The notes: generated from the sequence alone by a model not told the origin. Shown: positions 26,400-36,040, numbered from the stretch's first letter. The stretch is 39,473 bases of DNA from Allobosea sp. (GCF_030694325.1 NZ_JAUXYO010000188.1:1-39473); one strand, 5' to 3'. Translations and numbers: made by a program.

Positions 26400-28196
26400 T
26401 CAGCGTTGCAGGACATAGGTGCCGGGAGCGTCGTCGAGCGGGACGAGCCCCTTTTCGGCATTGCCCATGGCGGGTGGGGAGACGCGCTCGTCGGCGGAAT
26501 GCGCGGCGAGCCATTCCACCCAGCTCGTCCACCAGGACCCCTCGAGGGCGGTGGCGCTCTCGACCCATTCGTCGGGGCCGAGGCTCGGATCGTCATGTGT
26601 CCGCGTTGCGATCCGGAAACGCCGGCGGGGATGGCCGGGTTCACTGACGATGCCCGCATTGTGCCCGCCGCTCGTCAGCACGAAGGTGACGTCGGCGTCG
26701 GTCAGATAGTGAATCTTGTAGACCGAACGCCAGGGCGCGACATGGTCGCGCTCCGTCCCGACGACGAAGAGCGGCGTGTGGATGTTCTGCAGGGCGGCCG
26801 GGCGGCCATCGACCATCAGGCGGCCGGCGGCGAGTTCGTTGTCGAGATAGAGCTTGTGCAGGTACTCCGAGTGCATGCGGTAGGGCATGCGGGTGGAGTC
26901 CGCATTCCACGCCATCAGGTCGATCATCGGCGTGCGTTCGCCCATCAGGTAGTCGTGCACGAGGCGCGACCAGACGAGATCGTTGGAGCGCAGGAGCTGG
27001 AAAGCGCCGGCCATCTGGTCGGCGGCGAGATAGCCCCGGTTCCACATCATGCTGTCGAGATAGTGCACCTGACTGTGGTCGATGAACAGCGCGAGCTCGC
27101 CGGGTTCGCTGAAATCGGTCTGCGCCGCGAGCAGTGTCAGCGAGGCCAGGCGGCCATCCTTGGCCTTAGCCATGGCGGCGGCCGCGATCGAGAGCAGCGT
27201 GCCGCCGATGCAATAGCCGACGGCATGGATCTTCCGGTCGGGGACGATCGCTCCAACCGCCTCCAGCGCGGCCATCACGCCCAGGTGCCGGTAGTCGTCG
27301 AAGCCGAGATCGCGCTCCTTCTCGGTCGGATTGCGCCAGGAGATGCAGAAGACGGTGTGGCCCTGCCCGACGAGATGGCGGATCAGCGAGTTCTGCGGCG
27401 ACAGGTCGAGGATGTAGTATTTCATGATCCAGGCCGGCACGATCAGGATCGGTTCGGCCCGCACCGTCTCGGTCGCGGGCGCATACTGGATCAACTCGAT
27501 CAGGTGGTTGCGGTAGACGACCTTGCCGGGTGTCGCCGCGACGTCGCGGCCGACAACGAAATCCTCGGCCCCGACCGGCGGCTGGCCCGTCGCCTGCCGG
27601 CCGACATCCTGGAGCCAGTTCTGGAAGCCGCTGACGAAGTTTGCGCCGCCGGTTTCCAGCGCCTTCGCGACGATCTCGGGATTGGTGAGGGGGTTGTTGG
27701 AGGGCGAGGCCATGTCGAGCAGCTGGCGCGCCGTGAAGGACACCACATCCTCGTGATGCGGCGCCACACCCGGAACCTCGCGGGTGACGTTGTGCCACCA
27801 TTGCTGGTTCAGCAGGAAGGCCTGGGACCAGATGGCGTAGGGGAATTGCCGCCAGCCTTCCCCGCTGAACCGATCGTCGCCGGGCAGCGGCTCGATGCAG
27901 GCGGGGGCCTTGCCGTCGAGTCCCGCGGCGCCGAGTTGCGCCAGCAGGCGGTGCGCTTTGCGGCCGGCCTTGTAGGCGAGCTCGGCGCGCTTGCCGGGAG
28001 CTGCGGCAAGATGGATCGACCAGTCGAAGAATGCGAGCGCCAGCGCCTGGGGCGAGAGGCCGCCGGTGAATTGCGCGCTCAGCGCCTCGCGCATGCGGTC
28101 GATCGAGCGGAAGGCCTCGAGACCGAGCGCCTCGCCTTCTGCCGGCACGGGGGAGGCCGGGACGGGCCTCGGGAAGGATGACGCAGGGACTGGCAT
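26400..28196 (-). CDS. phaC: Class I poly(R)-hydroxyalkanoate synthase
   Basis: A 598-residue PHA synthase. The N-terminal PhaC domain includes FFDWSIHLAAAPGKRAELAYKA and the catalytic domain has the lipase-like box GYCIGG with nucleophile C329, D484 in TERDHVAPW and H512 in SGGHNAGI. It polymerises (R)-3-hydroxyacyl-CoA at the granule surface. The C-terminus WWTSWVEWLAAHS is typical. ATG 28196 follows AAAGGA; the in-frame upstream part overlaps the tetR gene and is not coding. It is the second gene of the operon; a phasin gene lies divergent nearby. Confidence 0.93.
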   Translation of the reverse strand: MPVPASSFPRPVPASPVPAEGEALGLEAFRSIDRMREALSAQFTGGLSPQALALAFFDWSIHLAAAPGKRAELAYKAGRKAHRLLAQLGAAGLDGKAPACIEPLPGDDRFSGEGWRQFPYAIWSQAFLLNQQWWHNVTREVPGVAPHHEDVVSFTARQLLDMASPSNNPLTNPEIVAKALETGGANFVSGFQNWLQDVGRQATGQPPVGAEDFVVGRDVAATPGKVVYRNHLIELIQYAPATETVRAEPILIVPAWIMKYYILDLSPQNSLIRHLVGQGHTVFCISWRNPTEKERDLGFDDYRHLGVMAALEAVGAIVPDRKIHAVGYCIGGTLLSIAAAAMAKAKDGRLASLTLLAAQTDFSEPGELALFIDHSQVHYLDSMMWNRGYLAADQMAGAFQLLRSNDLVWSRLVHDYLMGERTPMIDLMAWNADSTRMPYRMHSEYLHKLYLDNELAAGRLMVDGRPAALQNIHTPLFVVGTERDHVAPWRSVYKIHYLTDADVTFVLTSGGHNAGIVSEPGHPRRRFRIATRTHDDPSLGPDEWVESATALEGSWWTSWVEWLAAHSADERVSPPAMGNAEKGLVPLDDAPGTYVLQR

Positions 28197-28249
28197 TGTG
28201 GTCCTTTCGGTGAAGATGTGACGGCCTGCGTCGCGATGGCATGCGCGCC

Positions 28250-28837
28250 TCAGTGCGGTGTTTCGCGATCCTGAGCGAGACAGGCGTGCATGAGTTGTTC
28301 GATCAGCGGCCGGATCTGTTCCCTGGACGCGTCTCGCAGCACGGGTATGCAGAGCACGTCGCGCAGCAGCGCGATGCCGGCGAGGCACGCGATGGCCATG
28401 CCAGCCTGCAGCTCGTCGCCGCAGCCGAGCCTCTGCGCCAGGGGCAGGATGAAATCCTGCTGCACCAGCTCGCGCAGGATCGGGTTGGCGCGGTCGCTGC
28501 CCAGCGAATGCGTGACGATAGCGAGCGGGTCGACCATCTTCAAAGTCGGATCGAGCCGCGACTGCAGGAAATGCTTCGCCATGGCACTGTCGAGGTCCGG
28601 CGCCTGCACCGCGCGCTGGAACCCGTCGTCGAACGCGGCCCTCGCAGCCTGCCGGAAGAGTTCCTCCTTCGAGCCGAACGAGCGATGGACCAGGGCGACG
28701 TCGATGCCGACATCGGCGGCGATGTCGCGCAAGGTTGTCGCCTCGTAGGAATGGCGCGAAAATCGAAGGATCGCAGCTTCCAGGATGCGCTGGCGCGTGA
28801 AACTCCCGGACCGCCTGACCGTCAATTCCTCCAGCAT
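28250..28837 (-). CDS. TetR-family transcriptional regulator
   Basis: A 195-residue TetR protein. The helix-turn-helix spans about 13-60: TRQRILEAAILRFSRHSYEATTLRDIAADVGIDVALVHRSFGSKEELF. The remaining helices form the ligand-binding and dimer domain, ligand unknown. ATG 28837 follows a GGAG box five to seven bases upstream. It lies at the head of the phaC operon, 53 bp before phaC, and divergent from the phasin gene, so it likely controls that intergenic region. No clear TetR palindrome other than the FNR-like box was identified. Confidence 0.88.
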   Translation of the reverse strand: MLEELTVRRSGSFTRQRILEAAILRFSRHSYEATTLRDIAADVGIDVALVHRSFGSKEELFRQAARAAFDDGFQRAVQAPDLDSAMAKHFLQSRLDPTLKMVDPLAIVTHSLGSDRANPILRELVQQDFILPLAQRLGCGDELQAGMAIACLAGIALLRDVLCIPVLRDASREQIRPLIEQLMHACLAQDRETPH

Positions 28838-28905
28838 GGAAACTCCGCGCCCATTCGGCTGCTGCACTGCGCCACTGTCACTACGGCGCTGCCGGTCAAC
28901 GTTCG

Positions 28906-28919
28906 TTGATCTCAATCAA
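28906..28919. promoter_or_regulatory. Perfect FNR/FixK-type box between tetR and the phasin gene
   Basis: TTGATCTCAATCAA has perfect TTGAT-N4-ATCAA half sites, the consensus of FNR/FixK proteins. Its 3' end is 82 bases before the phasin ATG (29002). A class II activation geometry (-41.5) predicts transcription from about 28954, with a weak -10 CAGATT at 28942-28947. It also lies 68 bp upstream of tetR and could serve both directions. It suggests induction at low oxygen. Confidence 0.65.
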
Positions 28920-29001
28920 TGCGGGCCATGCCGCTGCGGCCCAGATTTGGTGCGCTGCAAACGAACCGCAGCGGTGCCAGGAACTTCGAAAGGCCTTCCT
29001 C

Positions 29002-29298
29002 ATGCCGACCGAGAAAGCTTCAAGCCCGAAACAGGCAGACAGCCTCCCCTTCGCGGCGATCGAATGGTGGAAGCCGCAGGCGGCGGCGCTTCAATCCCTC
29101 TATGACGAAGCCCTGACCCTCGCTGAGGCGCGCCTGCGCAAGCAGGCGGATCTGCTTCACGAACTCGCGGGCTCGAAGGATTTTTCCGAGGTTCTGAAGA
29201 CTCAGACCAACTTCGTCCAGGCGTTCTGGGCCGATTCCACGCGGGACGCCTTGAAGGCCTTCGCCAGCCTGCGCAGGGACGCCGGCGCCGAAGGGTGA
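29002..29298 (+). CDS. Phasin-family granule-associated protein
   Basis: A 98-residue helical protein: MPTEKASSPKQADSLPFA, then WWKPQAAALQSLYDEALTLAEARLRKQADLLHELAGSKDFSEVLKTQTNFVQAFWADSTRDALKAF, i.e. the amphipathic, Ala/Gln-rich phasin pattern. Phasins coat polyhydroxyalkanoate granules and regulate their size. The upstream codons back to 28906 run through the FNR-like box and are not coding; ATG 29002 is chosen with a GAAAGG box. Divergent from the tetR-phaC operon and directly under the FNR/FixK box. Confidence 0.72.
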   Translation: MPTEKASSPKQADSLPFAAIEWWKPQAAALQSLYDEALTLAEARLRKQADLLHELAGSKDFSEVLKTQTNFVQAFWADSTRDALKAFASLRRDAGAEG

Positions 29299-29459
29299 TG
29301 GCATTGGAGCCGTGCTCCCCACGGCTCTGCGCGGTCTTGCGTGGCTCTCCCTCGGGGCGTGGCGCCTGAAGATCAGGCGATGACGTCGGCCGGCGGCGGC
29401 GCCTTGTCGTCGCTGCCGCGCGACTCATCCCGTTCATAGTCTCAAGGAGATTCGATTTC

Positions 29460-30527
29460 ATGCAGCGCCCGAAGACCGGCTGGCTGTTGGCTGGCGTCGC
29501 AGTATGCCTCGCCATCGGCGGCTATTTCGCCTGGAAGACGCTGAAGCCGGGGGGCCTTCCCGAGGGGATCGCCGGCGGTAACGGTCGCATCGAGGCGGTC
29601 GAGATCGATATCTCCACGCGCGTCGCGGGCCGCATCAAGGAGATCCGCGCGGGCGAGGGCGACTTCGTCACTGCCGGGCAGATCATCGTCCTCATGGACA
29701 CCGAACAGCTCCAGGCCCAGCGAAGCGAAGCCGAGGCCGGGTTGCAGCGCGCCATCATCGGCATCGACACGGCCCGCAGCCTGGTGACACAGCGCGAGGC
29801 CGAGCGGGCGACGGCACAAGCCGTCATCGCCCAGCGCGAGGCCGAGCTGGACGCTGCAAAAAAGAAGCTTCAACGATCGGAGCAGCTTTCGGAGCGTGGC
29901 AACGTGTCCGAGCAGGTGCTGGACGACGACCGGGCGCGGGCGCAGGGCGCCGCAGCGGCGGTGGGGGCCGCGAAAGCGCAGCTCGCCGCATCCGAGGCCG
30001 CCATCAGTTCGGCCAAATCGCAGGTGGTCGCCGCGGAGGCGAGCGTCGTCGCGGCTCGCGCCACGGTCAGGCGGATCGATGCTGACATCGACGACAGCGC
30101 GCTGAAGGCGCCACGCGACGGCCGCGTGCAATACCGCGTCGCGCAGCCCGGCGAGGTGCTCTCGGCCGGGGGGCGGGTCCTCAACCTGGTCGATCTCGGC
30201 GATGTCTACATGACGTTCTTCCTGCCGACCGCGCAGGCTGGGCGCGTGGCGATCGGCTCCGAGGTGCGTCTCGTCCTCGACGCGGCGCCGAGCTACGTCA
30301 TCCCGGCGACCGTCTCCTTCGTCGCCGATGTCGCCCAGTTCACGCCCAAGACCGTGGAGACGGTCGAGGAGCGGCAGAAGCTGATGTTCCGCGTCAAGGC
30401 CAGGATCGCGCCCGAGCTGCTGCGCAAGTATATCCAGCACGTGAAGACCGGCCTGCCGGGCATGGGCTATGTCCGGCTCGATTCCACCGTGGAATGGCCT
30501 GCCCGGCTGCAGGGCCCGCTCGCGTAA
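29460..30527 (+). CDS. HlyD-family membrane fusion protein (YhiI type)
   Basis: A 355-residue periplasmic adaptor. One N-terminal membrane anchor (about 8-25, [16 protein letters not shown]), a lipoyl/barrel-sandwich half [33 protein letters not shown], a long Ala/Glu/Gln coiled coil (about 80-215), the second lipoyl half [24 protein letters not shown] and a beta-barrel domain. It bridges an ABC exporter to an outer-membrane channel. An AAGGAG box precedes ATG 29460. Its stop overlaps the next start by one base (TAATG), fixing the operon with rbbA and yhhJ. Confidence 0.88.
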   Translation: MQRPKTGWLLAGVAVCLAIGGYFAWKTLKPGGLPEGIAGGNGRIEAVEIDISTRVAGRIKEIRAGEGDFVTAGQIIVLMDTEQLQAQRSEAEAGLQRAIIGIDTARSLVTQREAERATAQAVIAQREAELDAAKKKLQRSEQLSERGNVSEQVLDDDRARAQGAAAAVGAAKAQLAASEAAISSAKSQVVAAEASVVAARATVRRIDADIDDSALKAPRDGRVQYRVAQPGEVLSAGGRVLNLVDLGDVYMTFFLPTAQAGRVAIGSEVRLVLDAAPSYVIPATVSFVADVAQFTPKTVETVEERQKLMFRVKARIAPELLRKYIQHVKTGLPGMGYVRLDSTVEWPARLQGPLA

Positions 30528-33304
30528 TGAGCATGAGCTTTTCCGGCGCGACAGTTCCGGGCCTCGCCACGCCGGTCGTGCGGCTCGAAGGGGTCGGTCT
30601 CTCCTATGGCAAGACACGGGCGCTCGATGCGATCAGCCTCGATCTGCCGTCGGGCTGCATGGTGGGGTTGATCGGGCCGGACGGTGTCGGCAAGTCGAGC
30701 CTGCTGTCGCTGATCGCCGGCGCGCGCGCCGTTCAGGGGGGGCGCGTCGAGGTGCTCGGCGGTGACCTGGCGGACGCCGGCCATCGGGCTCGAGCCTGCC
30801 CGCGCATCGCCTATATGCCGCAGGGACTCGGCCGGAACCTTTATCCGACCCTGTCTGTCTTCGAGAATGTCGACTTCTTCGGCCGGCTCTTCGGCCATGA
30901 CCGGGCGGAGCGGGCACGGCGCATCAGCGAGCTTCTGGAAAGCACCGGGCTTGCTCCTTTCGCCGACCGGCCGGCAGGCAAGCTCTCGGGCGGCATGAAG
31001 CAGAAGCTCGGCCTGTGCTGCGCGCTGATCCACGATCCCGACCTGCTGATTCTCGATGAGCCGACGACCGGCGTCGATCCGCTGTCGCGGCGCCAGTTCT
31101 GGGATCTGATCGACGAGATCAGGCGTGGCCGCGCGGGTATGAGCGTGCTGGTCGCGACCGCCTATATGGAGGAGGCGGCCCGTTTCGACTGGCTGATGGC
31201 GATGAATGCCGGCCGCGTCCTGGCGACCGGAACGCCCGCCGAGCTGCTCGCCCAAACCCGTATGGCGACGCTCGACGACGCCTTCATCGCGCTCCTGCCG
31301 CAGGACCAGCGCAGCCGCCACCGCGTTGTTTCAATTCCTCCGCGCGATACGAGTCATGACGATGTCGTGGCCATCGCCGCCGTTGGACTGACCATGCGCT
31401 TCGGCGATTTCGTCGCGGTCGACAATGTCGATCTGTCCGTCCCCCGAGGCGAGATTTTCGGCTTCCTTGGCTCGAACGGCTGCGGCAAGACCACGACGAT
31501 GAAGATGCTGACCGGCCTGCTCGAGGCGAGCGAGGGCACGGCGAGCCTGTTCGGACGCCCAGTCGATCCGCGCGACATCGAGACGCGCCGGCGCGTCGGT
31601 TACATGAGCCAGGCCTTCTCGCTCTATTCGGAGCTGACGGTCCGGCAGAACCTCGAACTGCATGCGCGCCTCTTCCAGATGCCCGAGGCGGCGATTGCCC
31701 CGCGCATCGCGGAGATGGCGCAGCGCTTCGATCTCGCCGAGGTGATGGATTTTCTGCCCGAGGCGCTGCCGCTCGGCATCCGTCAGCGCCTGTCGCTCGC
31801 GGTGGCGATGGTGCACGGGCCCGAAATGCTCATCCTCGACGAGCCGACCTCGGGCGTCGATCCGATTGCGCGCGACGTGCTCTGGCAGATCCTGGTCGAT
31901 CTATCGCGCAATGACGGCGTCACCATCTTCATCTCGACCCATTTCATGAACGAGGCGGAGCGCTGCGACCGCATCTCGCTGATGCATGCCGGCAAGGTGC
32001 TGGTCAGCGACACGCCGGCCGGCATCATCGCGAGACGCGGCCTCGCCGACCTCGAGGAGGCCTTCGTCGCCTATCTCGAGGAGGCGATAGGGGAGGCGCC
32101 GGCCCGGGTGAAGCCGGCATCGTCGCCGGCCGCCTCCCCCTTGCCGGAACGGCCCCGTGCCGCCGATATCCGTCGCGTCGTCGATCTCAGGCGCATGCTC
32201 AGCTATACGCGGCGCGAGACGCTGGAGCTCAGCCGCGACCCGATCCGTGCCACGCTGGCGCTCCTCGGCAGCGTGCTGCTGATGTTCGTCATCGGCTACG
32301 GCATCAGCCTGGATGTGGAGGATCTGTCCTTCGCCGTGCTCGATCGCGACCAGACCACGGTCAGCCGGAACTATGTGCTCGACATTGCCGGCTCACGCTA
32401 TTTCGTCGAGAAGCCGCCGATCACCAACTACGACGAGCTCGACCGCCGCATGCGCGCCGGTGAGATCAGCCTCGCCATCGAGATCCCGCCGGGCTTCGGC
32501 CGGGACGTCGCGCGCGGCAGGCATGTCGAGATCGCGGCCTGGATCGACGGCGCCATGCCGACCCGCGCCGAGACCGTGCGCGGCTATGTCCAGGGCATGC
32601 ACGCCCACTGGCTGACGGAAAGGGCCCGGCTGCTGCTCGGCGACAAGGCGTCGGCGCCGGCCTTCTCCGTGGAGACACGCTTTCGCTACAACCCCGACAT
32701 CAAGAGCTTGGTTGCCATGGTGCCGGCGGTGATTCCGCTGCTGCTCCTGCTCATCCCCGCGATGCTGGCGACGCTCTCGGTGGTGCGCGAGAAGGAGCTC
32801 GGCTCGATCGTCAATCTCTATGTCACGCCGGTGACGCGCACCGAGTTCCTGATCGGCAAGCAGCTGCCCTATATCGGCCTCGCCATGCTGAACTTCCTGC
32901 TGCTGTGGCTGGCTGCGGTCTTCATCTTCGGCGTGCCGTTCACCGGCAGCCTCGCCGCCTACGCACTGGCAGCACTGCTCTATGTCACGGCGGCGACCGG
33001 CATGGGGCTCCTGATCTCGACCTTCATGAACAGCCAGATCGCCGCGATCTTCGGCACTGCGATCCTGACCCTGCTGCCCGCCGTGCAATATTCCGGCATG
33101 ACCGATCCGGTGTCCTCGCTGCAGGGCGCCGGCGCCGTCATCGGCCAGATCTATCCGGCGACGCATTTCATCACGATCTCACGCGCCACCTTCTCCAAGG
33201 CGCTCGGGTTTGGCGATCTGACCGGCTCCTTCGTTCCGTTGCTGATCGCAGTTCCGGTGCTGCTGACGGCGAGTGCGCTGCTTCTCAAGAAGCAGGCGAG
33301 GTAA
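30527..33304 (+). CDS. rbbA: RbbA-type fusion: two ABC ATPase domains plus ABC-2 permease
   Basis: A 925-residue fusion. The first ABC domain has Walker [10 protein letters not shown] (50-58), signature LSGGMKQ (153-159) and Walker [14 protein letters not shown]; the second has Walker [10 protein letters not shown] (315-323), a degenerate signature LPLGIRQ (414-420) and Walker [14 protein letters not shown]. The C-terminal third (about 575-925) is an ABC-2 permease with one N-terminal helix, a periplasmic domain and about five C-terminal helices. E. coli RbbA is described as ribosome-associated, but here the adjoining HlyD and permease genes point to an exporter; substrate unknown. The start MSMSF could also be the second Met. 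Confidence 0.88.
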   Translation: MSMSFSGATVPGLATPVVRLEGVGLSYGKTRALDAISLDLPSGCMVGLIGPDGVGKSSLLSLIAGARAVQGGRVEVLGGDLADAGHRARACPRIAYMPQGLGRNLYPTLSVFENVDFFGRLFGHDRAERARRISELLESTGLAPFADRPAGKLSGGMKQKLGLCCALIHDPDLLILDEPTTGVDPLSRRQFWDLIDEIRRGRAGMSVLVATAYMEEAARFDWLMAMNAGRVLATGTPAELLAQTRMATLDDAFIALLPQDQRSRHRVVSIPPRDTSHDDVVAIAAVGLTMRFGDFVAVDNVDLSVPRGEIFGFLGSNGCGKTTTMKMLTGLLEASEGTASLFGRPVDPRDIETRRRVGYMSQAFSLYSELTVRQNLELHARLFQMPEAAIAPRIAEMAQRFDLAEVMDFLPEALPLGIRQRLSLAVAMVHGPEMLILDEPTSGVDPIARDVLWQILVDLSRNDGVTIFISTHFMNEAERCDRISLMHAGKVLVSDTPAGIIARRGLADLEEAFVAYLEEAIGEAPARVKPASSPAASPLPERPRAADIRRVVDLRRMLSYTRRETLELSRDPIRATLALLGSVLLMFVIGYGISLDVEDLSFAVLDRDQTTVSRNYVLDIAGSRYFVEKPPITNYDELDRRMRAGEISLAIEIPPGFGRDVARGRHVEIAAWIDGAMPTRAETVRGYVQGMHAHWLTERARLLLGDKASAPAFSVETRFRYNPDIKSLVAMVPAVIPLLLLLIPAMLATLSVVREKELGSIVNLYVTPVTRTEFLIGKQLPYIGLAMLNFLLLWLAAVFIFGVPFTGSLAAYALAALLYVTAATGMGLLISTFMNSQIAAIFGTAILTLLPAVQYSGMTDPVSSLQGAGAVIGQIYPATHFITISRATFSKALGFGDLTGSFVPLLIAVPVLLTASALLLKKQAR

Positions 33305-33308
33305 AGCG

Positions 33309-34421
33309 ATGCGCGCATCGAACATCCTCAATCTCGGCATCAAGGAACTGCGCGGCCTGCAGCGCGACCAGATGCTGCTCCTGCTGATCCTCTATGCCTT
33401 CACCGTCGCGATCTACACCGCGGCCAGCGCCATGCCGGAGACGTTGAACAAGGCGCCGATCGCCATCGTCGACGAGGATCGCTCGTCGCTCTCCGCCCGC
33501 ATCGCGGGCGCCTTCCAGCTGCCCTATTTCACGAAGCCCCAGCTCATCACGGCGGCCGAGATGGACCGGCGCATGGATGCCGGTCTCGACACCTTCGCTC
33601 TCGACATCCCGCCGAATTTCCAGCGCGATCTGCTTGCAGGCCGCGCCCCGACGATACAGCTCAACGTCGACGCCACGCGCATGACGCAGGCCTTCAACGG
33701 CTCCGGATATGTCCAGAGCATCGTCACCGGCGAGGTCAACGAGTTTAGCCAGCGCTATCGCGCCGCGACGGTTGCGCCGGTCGAACTCGTCCTGCGGGCG
33801 CGCTTCAATCCGGAGCTGAACAAGGCCTGGTTCGGCGCGGTGATGAACGTCATCAACAGCATCACCATGCTGGCGATCGTGCTCACCGGTGCCGCCCTGA
33901 TCCGCGAGCGCGAGCACGGCACGATCGAGCATCTGCTGGTCATGCCGATCACCCCTGCCGAGATCATGGTCAGCAAGGTCTGGTCGATGGCGCTCGTTGT
34001 CCTGATCGCCGCCGCCGCGTCGCTGATCTTCGTGGTCCAGGGCCTGCTGCGAGTGCCGATCGAGGGCTCCGTGCCGCTCTTCCTGGCCGGGACGGCGCTG
34101 CATCTGTTCGCGACCACCTCGCTCGGCATCGTGCTCGCCGCGCTCGCCGGCTCGATGCCGCAATTCGGCCTGCTGCTGATGCTGGTCCTCCTGCCGCTTC
34201 AGGTGCTGTCGGGCGGGATGACGCCGCGCGAGAGCATGCCGGACGTCGTGCAGGTGATCATGCTCGCCGCACCGAACACGCATTTCGTCATGCTCGCCCA
34301 GGCGATCCTCTATCGTGGCGCCGGCTTTTCCGTCGTCTGGCCGCAATTCCTGGCGCTCGTGGGCATCGGTGCGGCGTTGTTCGCTTTCGCGCTCGCGCGA
34401 TTCCGCAGATCGCTGAAATGA
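33309..34421 (+). CDS. yhhJ: ABC-2 type permease (YhhJ type)
   Basis: A 370-residue permease: helix near residues 18-36 (MLLLLILYAFTVAIYTAAS), then a periplasmic domain of about 130 residues, then five helices from about 175 to the end, including NSITMLAIVLTGAALIREREHGTIEHLLVMPITPAEIMVSK, the ABC-2 signature block. It pairs with the permease part of RbbA. It begins 4 bp after the rbbA stop and its stop overlaps the start of a short remnant frame. Confidence 0.88.
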   Translation: MRASNILNLGIKELRGLQRDQMLLLLILYAFTVAIYTAASAMPETLNKAPIAIVDEDRSSLSARIAGAFQLPYFTKPQLITAAEMDRRMDAGLDTFALDIPPNFQRDLLAGRAPTIQLNVDATRMTQAFNGSGYVQSIVTGEVNEFSQRYRAATVAPVELVLRARFNPELNKAWFGAVMNVINSITMLAIVLTGAALIREREHGTIEHLLVMPITPAEIMVSKVWSMALVVLIAAAASLIFVVQGLLRVPIEGSVPLFLAGTALHLFATTSLGIVLAALAGSMPQFGLLLMLVLLPLQVLSGGMTPRESMPDVVQVIMLAAPNTHFVMLAQAILYRGAGFSVVWPQFLALVGIGAALFAFALARFRRSLK

Positions 34422-34606
34422 TGCGGGAAAGACCGTGGAGGGCGCGCTGGACGCTGAGCGCGGACGTCAATCGGGGCGCCCCGAGCGGGCTGATCATTGA
34501 GGCACTGATCGGCCGCAGGGCCAAGGCGGTTCTCGATCTCGTGAGTTGCGACATTCTCCTGGTCCGCAACCAGGCCACAAGCGAGGGCGAGACATCCAAC
34601 GGGTGA
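34418..34606 (+). pseudogene. Remnant resembling the C-terminal end of a universal stress protein
   Basis: The 62-codon frame starts in an ATGA overlap with yhhJ. Its centre, SGLIIEALIGRRAKAVLDLVSCDILLVR, resembles the last 25-30 residues of UspA domains (G-x2-GxxAxxVLxxxxCDxLxV). The first 20 residues are unlike UspA, and the nucleotide-binding G-2x-G-9x-G part is lacking. I read it as the tail of a deleted Usp gene. It lies 4 bp from the FNR-like box that drives the next unit. A translated short protein cannot be ruled out. Confidence 0.4.
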
Positions 34607-34609
34607 TGT

Positions 34610-34623
34610 TTGCTCAGGATCAA
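34610..34623. promoter_or_regulatory. Near-perfect FNR/FixK-type box upstream of the usp unit
   Basis: TTGCTCAGGATCAA differs from TTGAT-N4-ATCAA at one base and keeps TTG-N8-CAA. Its end lies 81 bases before the ATG at 34705, practically the same as the distance at the phasin gene (82). At -41.5 geometry the -10 should be near 34645-34651, where TATCCT (34645-34650) is found. This supports an oxygen-responsive promoter. Confidence 0.6.
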
Positions 34624-34704
34624 GGGCATGCCGCCGTGCAGGCCTATCCTGCACGGTACCGCCGGTGACGCTTGCGTTCCCGGAAACGCTTCAAGGAGAT
34701 CTCG

Positions 34705-35088
34705 ATGAGTGCCCTGCCAAACAACTTCCGGAGGATTCGCCTGGAGCTGGCGCGCGAGCCAAAGCACCCGGCCGGCAATCCCAGGAACGGCTATGAATTC
34801 GCCGTGCCGCTGGCGGCGAACGGCAGCATCGATGCCGAGACCTGGCGCAAGCATCGCGACCATTGCCGCGTGCGCCGTTTCCGCGACGACGGTGAGCAGC
34901 GCCTGGGTCGAGTCGCGCGCAAGCCCGGGGGGGAATGGTTCTTCGACTACGAGCCCGGTAACGAAGCCGATGACGAGGTCGGCTTCCGTTTCGGTGAAGA
35001 GGCCTTTGTGCCGGGCGAATATGTATCCGTGCGGAATGACGACGACGAAGTCCATGTCTATCGTGTGGTCACCGTCGAGCCCGTTTGA
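34705..35088 (+). CDS. Conserved-looking small protein of unknown function upstream of usp
   Basis: A 127-residue soluble protein starting MSALPNNFRRIRLELAREPKHPAG. It contains NGYEFAVPLAANGSIDAETWRKHRDHCRVRRFR and an acidic C-terminal half ending EYVSVRNDDDEVHVYRVVTVEPV, with beta-strand-like character. I do not recognise a named family, though similar proteins lie beside stress genes in rhizobia, to my knowledge. ATG 34705 has AAGGAG seven bases upstream. It lies 66 bp before the usp gene and downstream of the FNR/FixK box. Confidence 0.65.
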   Translation: MSALPNNFRRIRLELAREPKHPAGNPRNGYEFAVPLAANGSIDAETWRKHRDHCRVRRFRDDGEQRLGRVARKPGGEWFFDYEPGNEADDEVGFRFGEEAFVPGEYVSVRNDDDEVHVYRVVTVEPV

Positions 35089-35154
35089 TGGGCTGACATA
35101 CGGATATCTTCCGCGAGCCGGCATTTGCCGAGCGCGCTGCGAGAGGAGAATTAG

Positions 35155-36000
35155 ATGACGCATGATTTCAAGAACATCCTGGTTGGGCTGGTTCCGGCCG
35201 ATGATGGCGAGGATGCCGCGACCGCCGCCGTGCGCTTCGGCGTCGGCCTGGCGCGCCGCTTCGGAGCGAGTGTGACCTTCCAGGCCTTCGTGCCGCATGC
35301 ATCGGCGCCCTACAGCGCCGTCGGCGGCTTTGCCGCCGGCATCGTCGCCGGGGAGAACAAGCGCCGGCGCGAGCTCGTTGAGGCCGCCGCCGCCACGGCC
35401 AGGACCGTGGCCGATGAGGCCGGGCTGACCTGCGTCATTGACCTGCCCGATCTCCCCCTCGACGAACTCACGGAGCGCTTTAACCAGCTGGCACGACTGC
35501 AGGACGTGACGATTCTCGATGCCGGCGACGATCTGTTGGGCAACAACCGCTATGCCGTCGAGGAGGCATTGTTTAACAGCGGACGCCCGGTGATCGTAGT
35601 CCCGAAGACGGGGGGCAGCGCGGAGCCGCAGAGGATAGCGATCGCCTGGGATGGTAGCGCGCGCTCCGCCCGAGCAGTCGGCGATGCGCTTCCGCTATTG
35701 CAGAGTGCGCAGTCGGTCTCGGTCGTCGTCATCGCAGGGGAGAAGGATCTGAGCCGCATCGCGCCCCCCAACGGCTTGGTTGGTTACCTGGAGCGCCATG
35801 GCGTCAAGAGCGAACTCGTGACGCTGGAGGCGGTCGGCGGCGATGTCGCCGAGACCGTGCGACAGCATGTTCGCGATGGCGCGACCGAGCTCGTCGTCAT
35901 GGGTGCTTTCGTGCATTCGCGGTTCCGTCAGGCCGTTCTGGGCGGTGTGACGCGCTCTCTCCTACAGAGTAGCCCCGTGCCTCTATTCCTCGCCTATTGA
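35155..36000 (+). CDS. Universal stress protein, tandem UspA domains
   Basis: A 281-residue protein with an N-terminal Usp domain (about 1-150, FKNILVGLVPADDGEDAATAAVRFGVGLARRFGASV) and a second domain (160-281) starting RIAIAWDGSARSARAVGDALP and ending ELVVMGAFVHSRFRQAVLGGVTRSLLQSSPVPLFLAY, with the GxFxHSxxRxxxxGGVT nucleotide-loop form. The first domain is degenerate at its nucleotide site. UspA-type proteins bind ATP or act in stress survival. A GAGAGGAG box precedes ATG 35155. In rhizobia such genes are commonly under FixK/FNR-type control. Confidence 0.85.
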   Translation: MTHDFKNILVGLVPADDGEDAATAAVRFGVGLARRFGASVTFQAFVPHASAPYSAVGGFAAGIVAGENKRRRELVEAAAATARTVADEAGLTCVIDLPDLPLDELTERFNQLARLQDVTILDAGDDLLGNNRYAVEEALFNSGRPVIVVPKTGGSAEPQRIAIAWDGSARSARAVGDALPLLQSAQSVSVVVIAGEKDLSRIAPPNGLVGYLERHGVKSELVTLEAVGGDVAETVRQHVRDGATELVVMGAFVHSRFRQAVLGGVTRSLLQSSPVPLFLAY

Positions 36001-36040
36001 CGCAAGTTGCGCCCAAGTGAAACGGCTAACAGGGCAGCGC

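Noticed and set aside
23938-26647. Several long plus-strand open frames over the ackA and maoC/pta genes
   Set aside because: His/Arg/Gln/Asp-rich translations typical of antisense frames in GC-rich DNA; no ribosome-binding sites.
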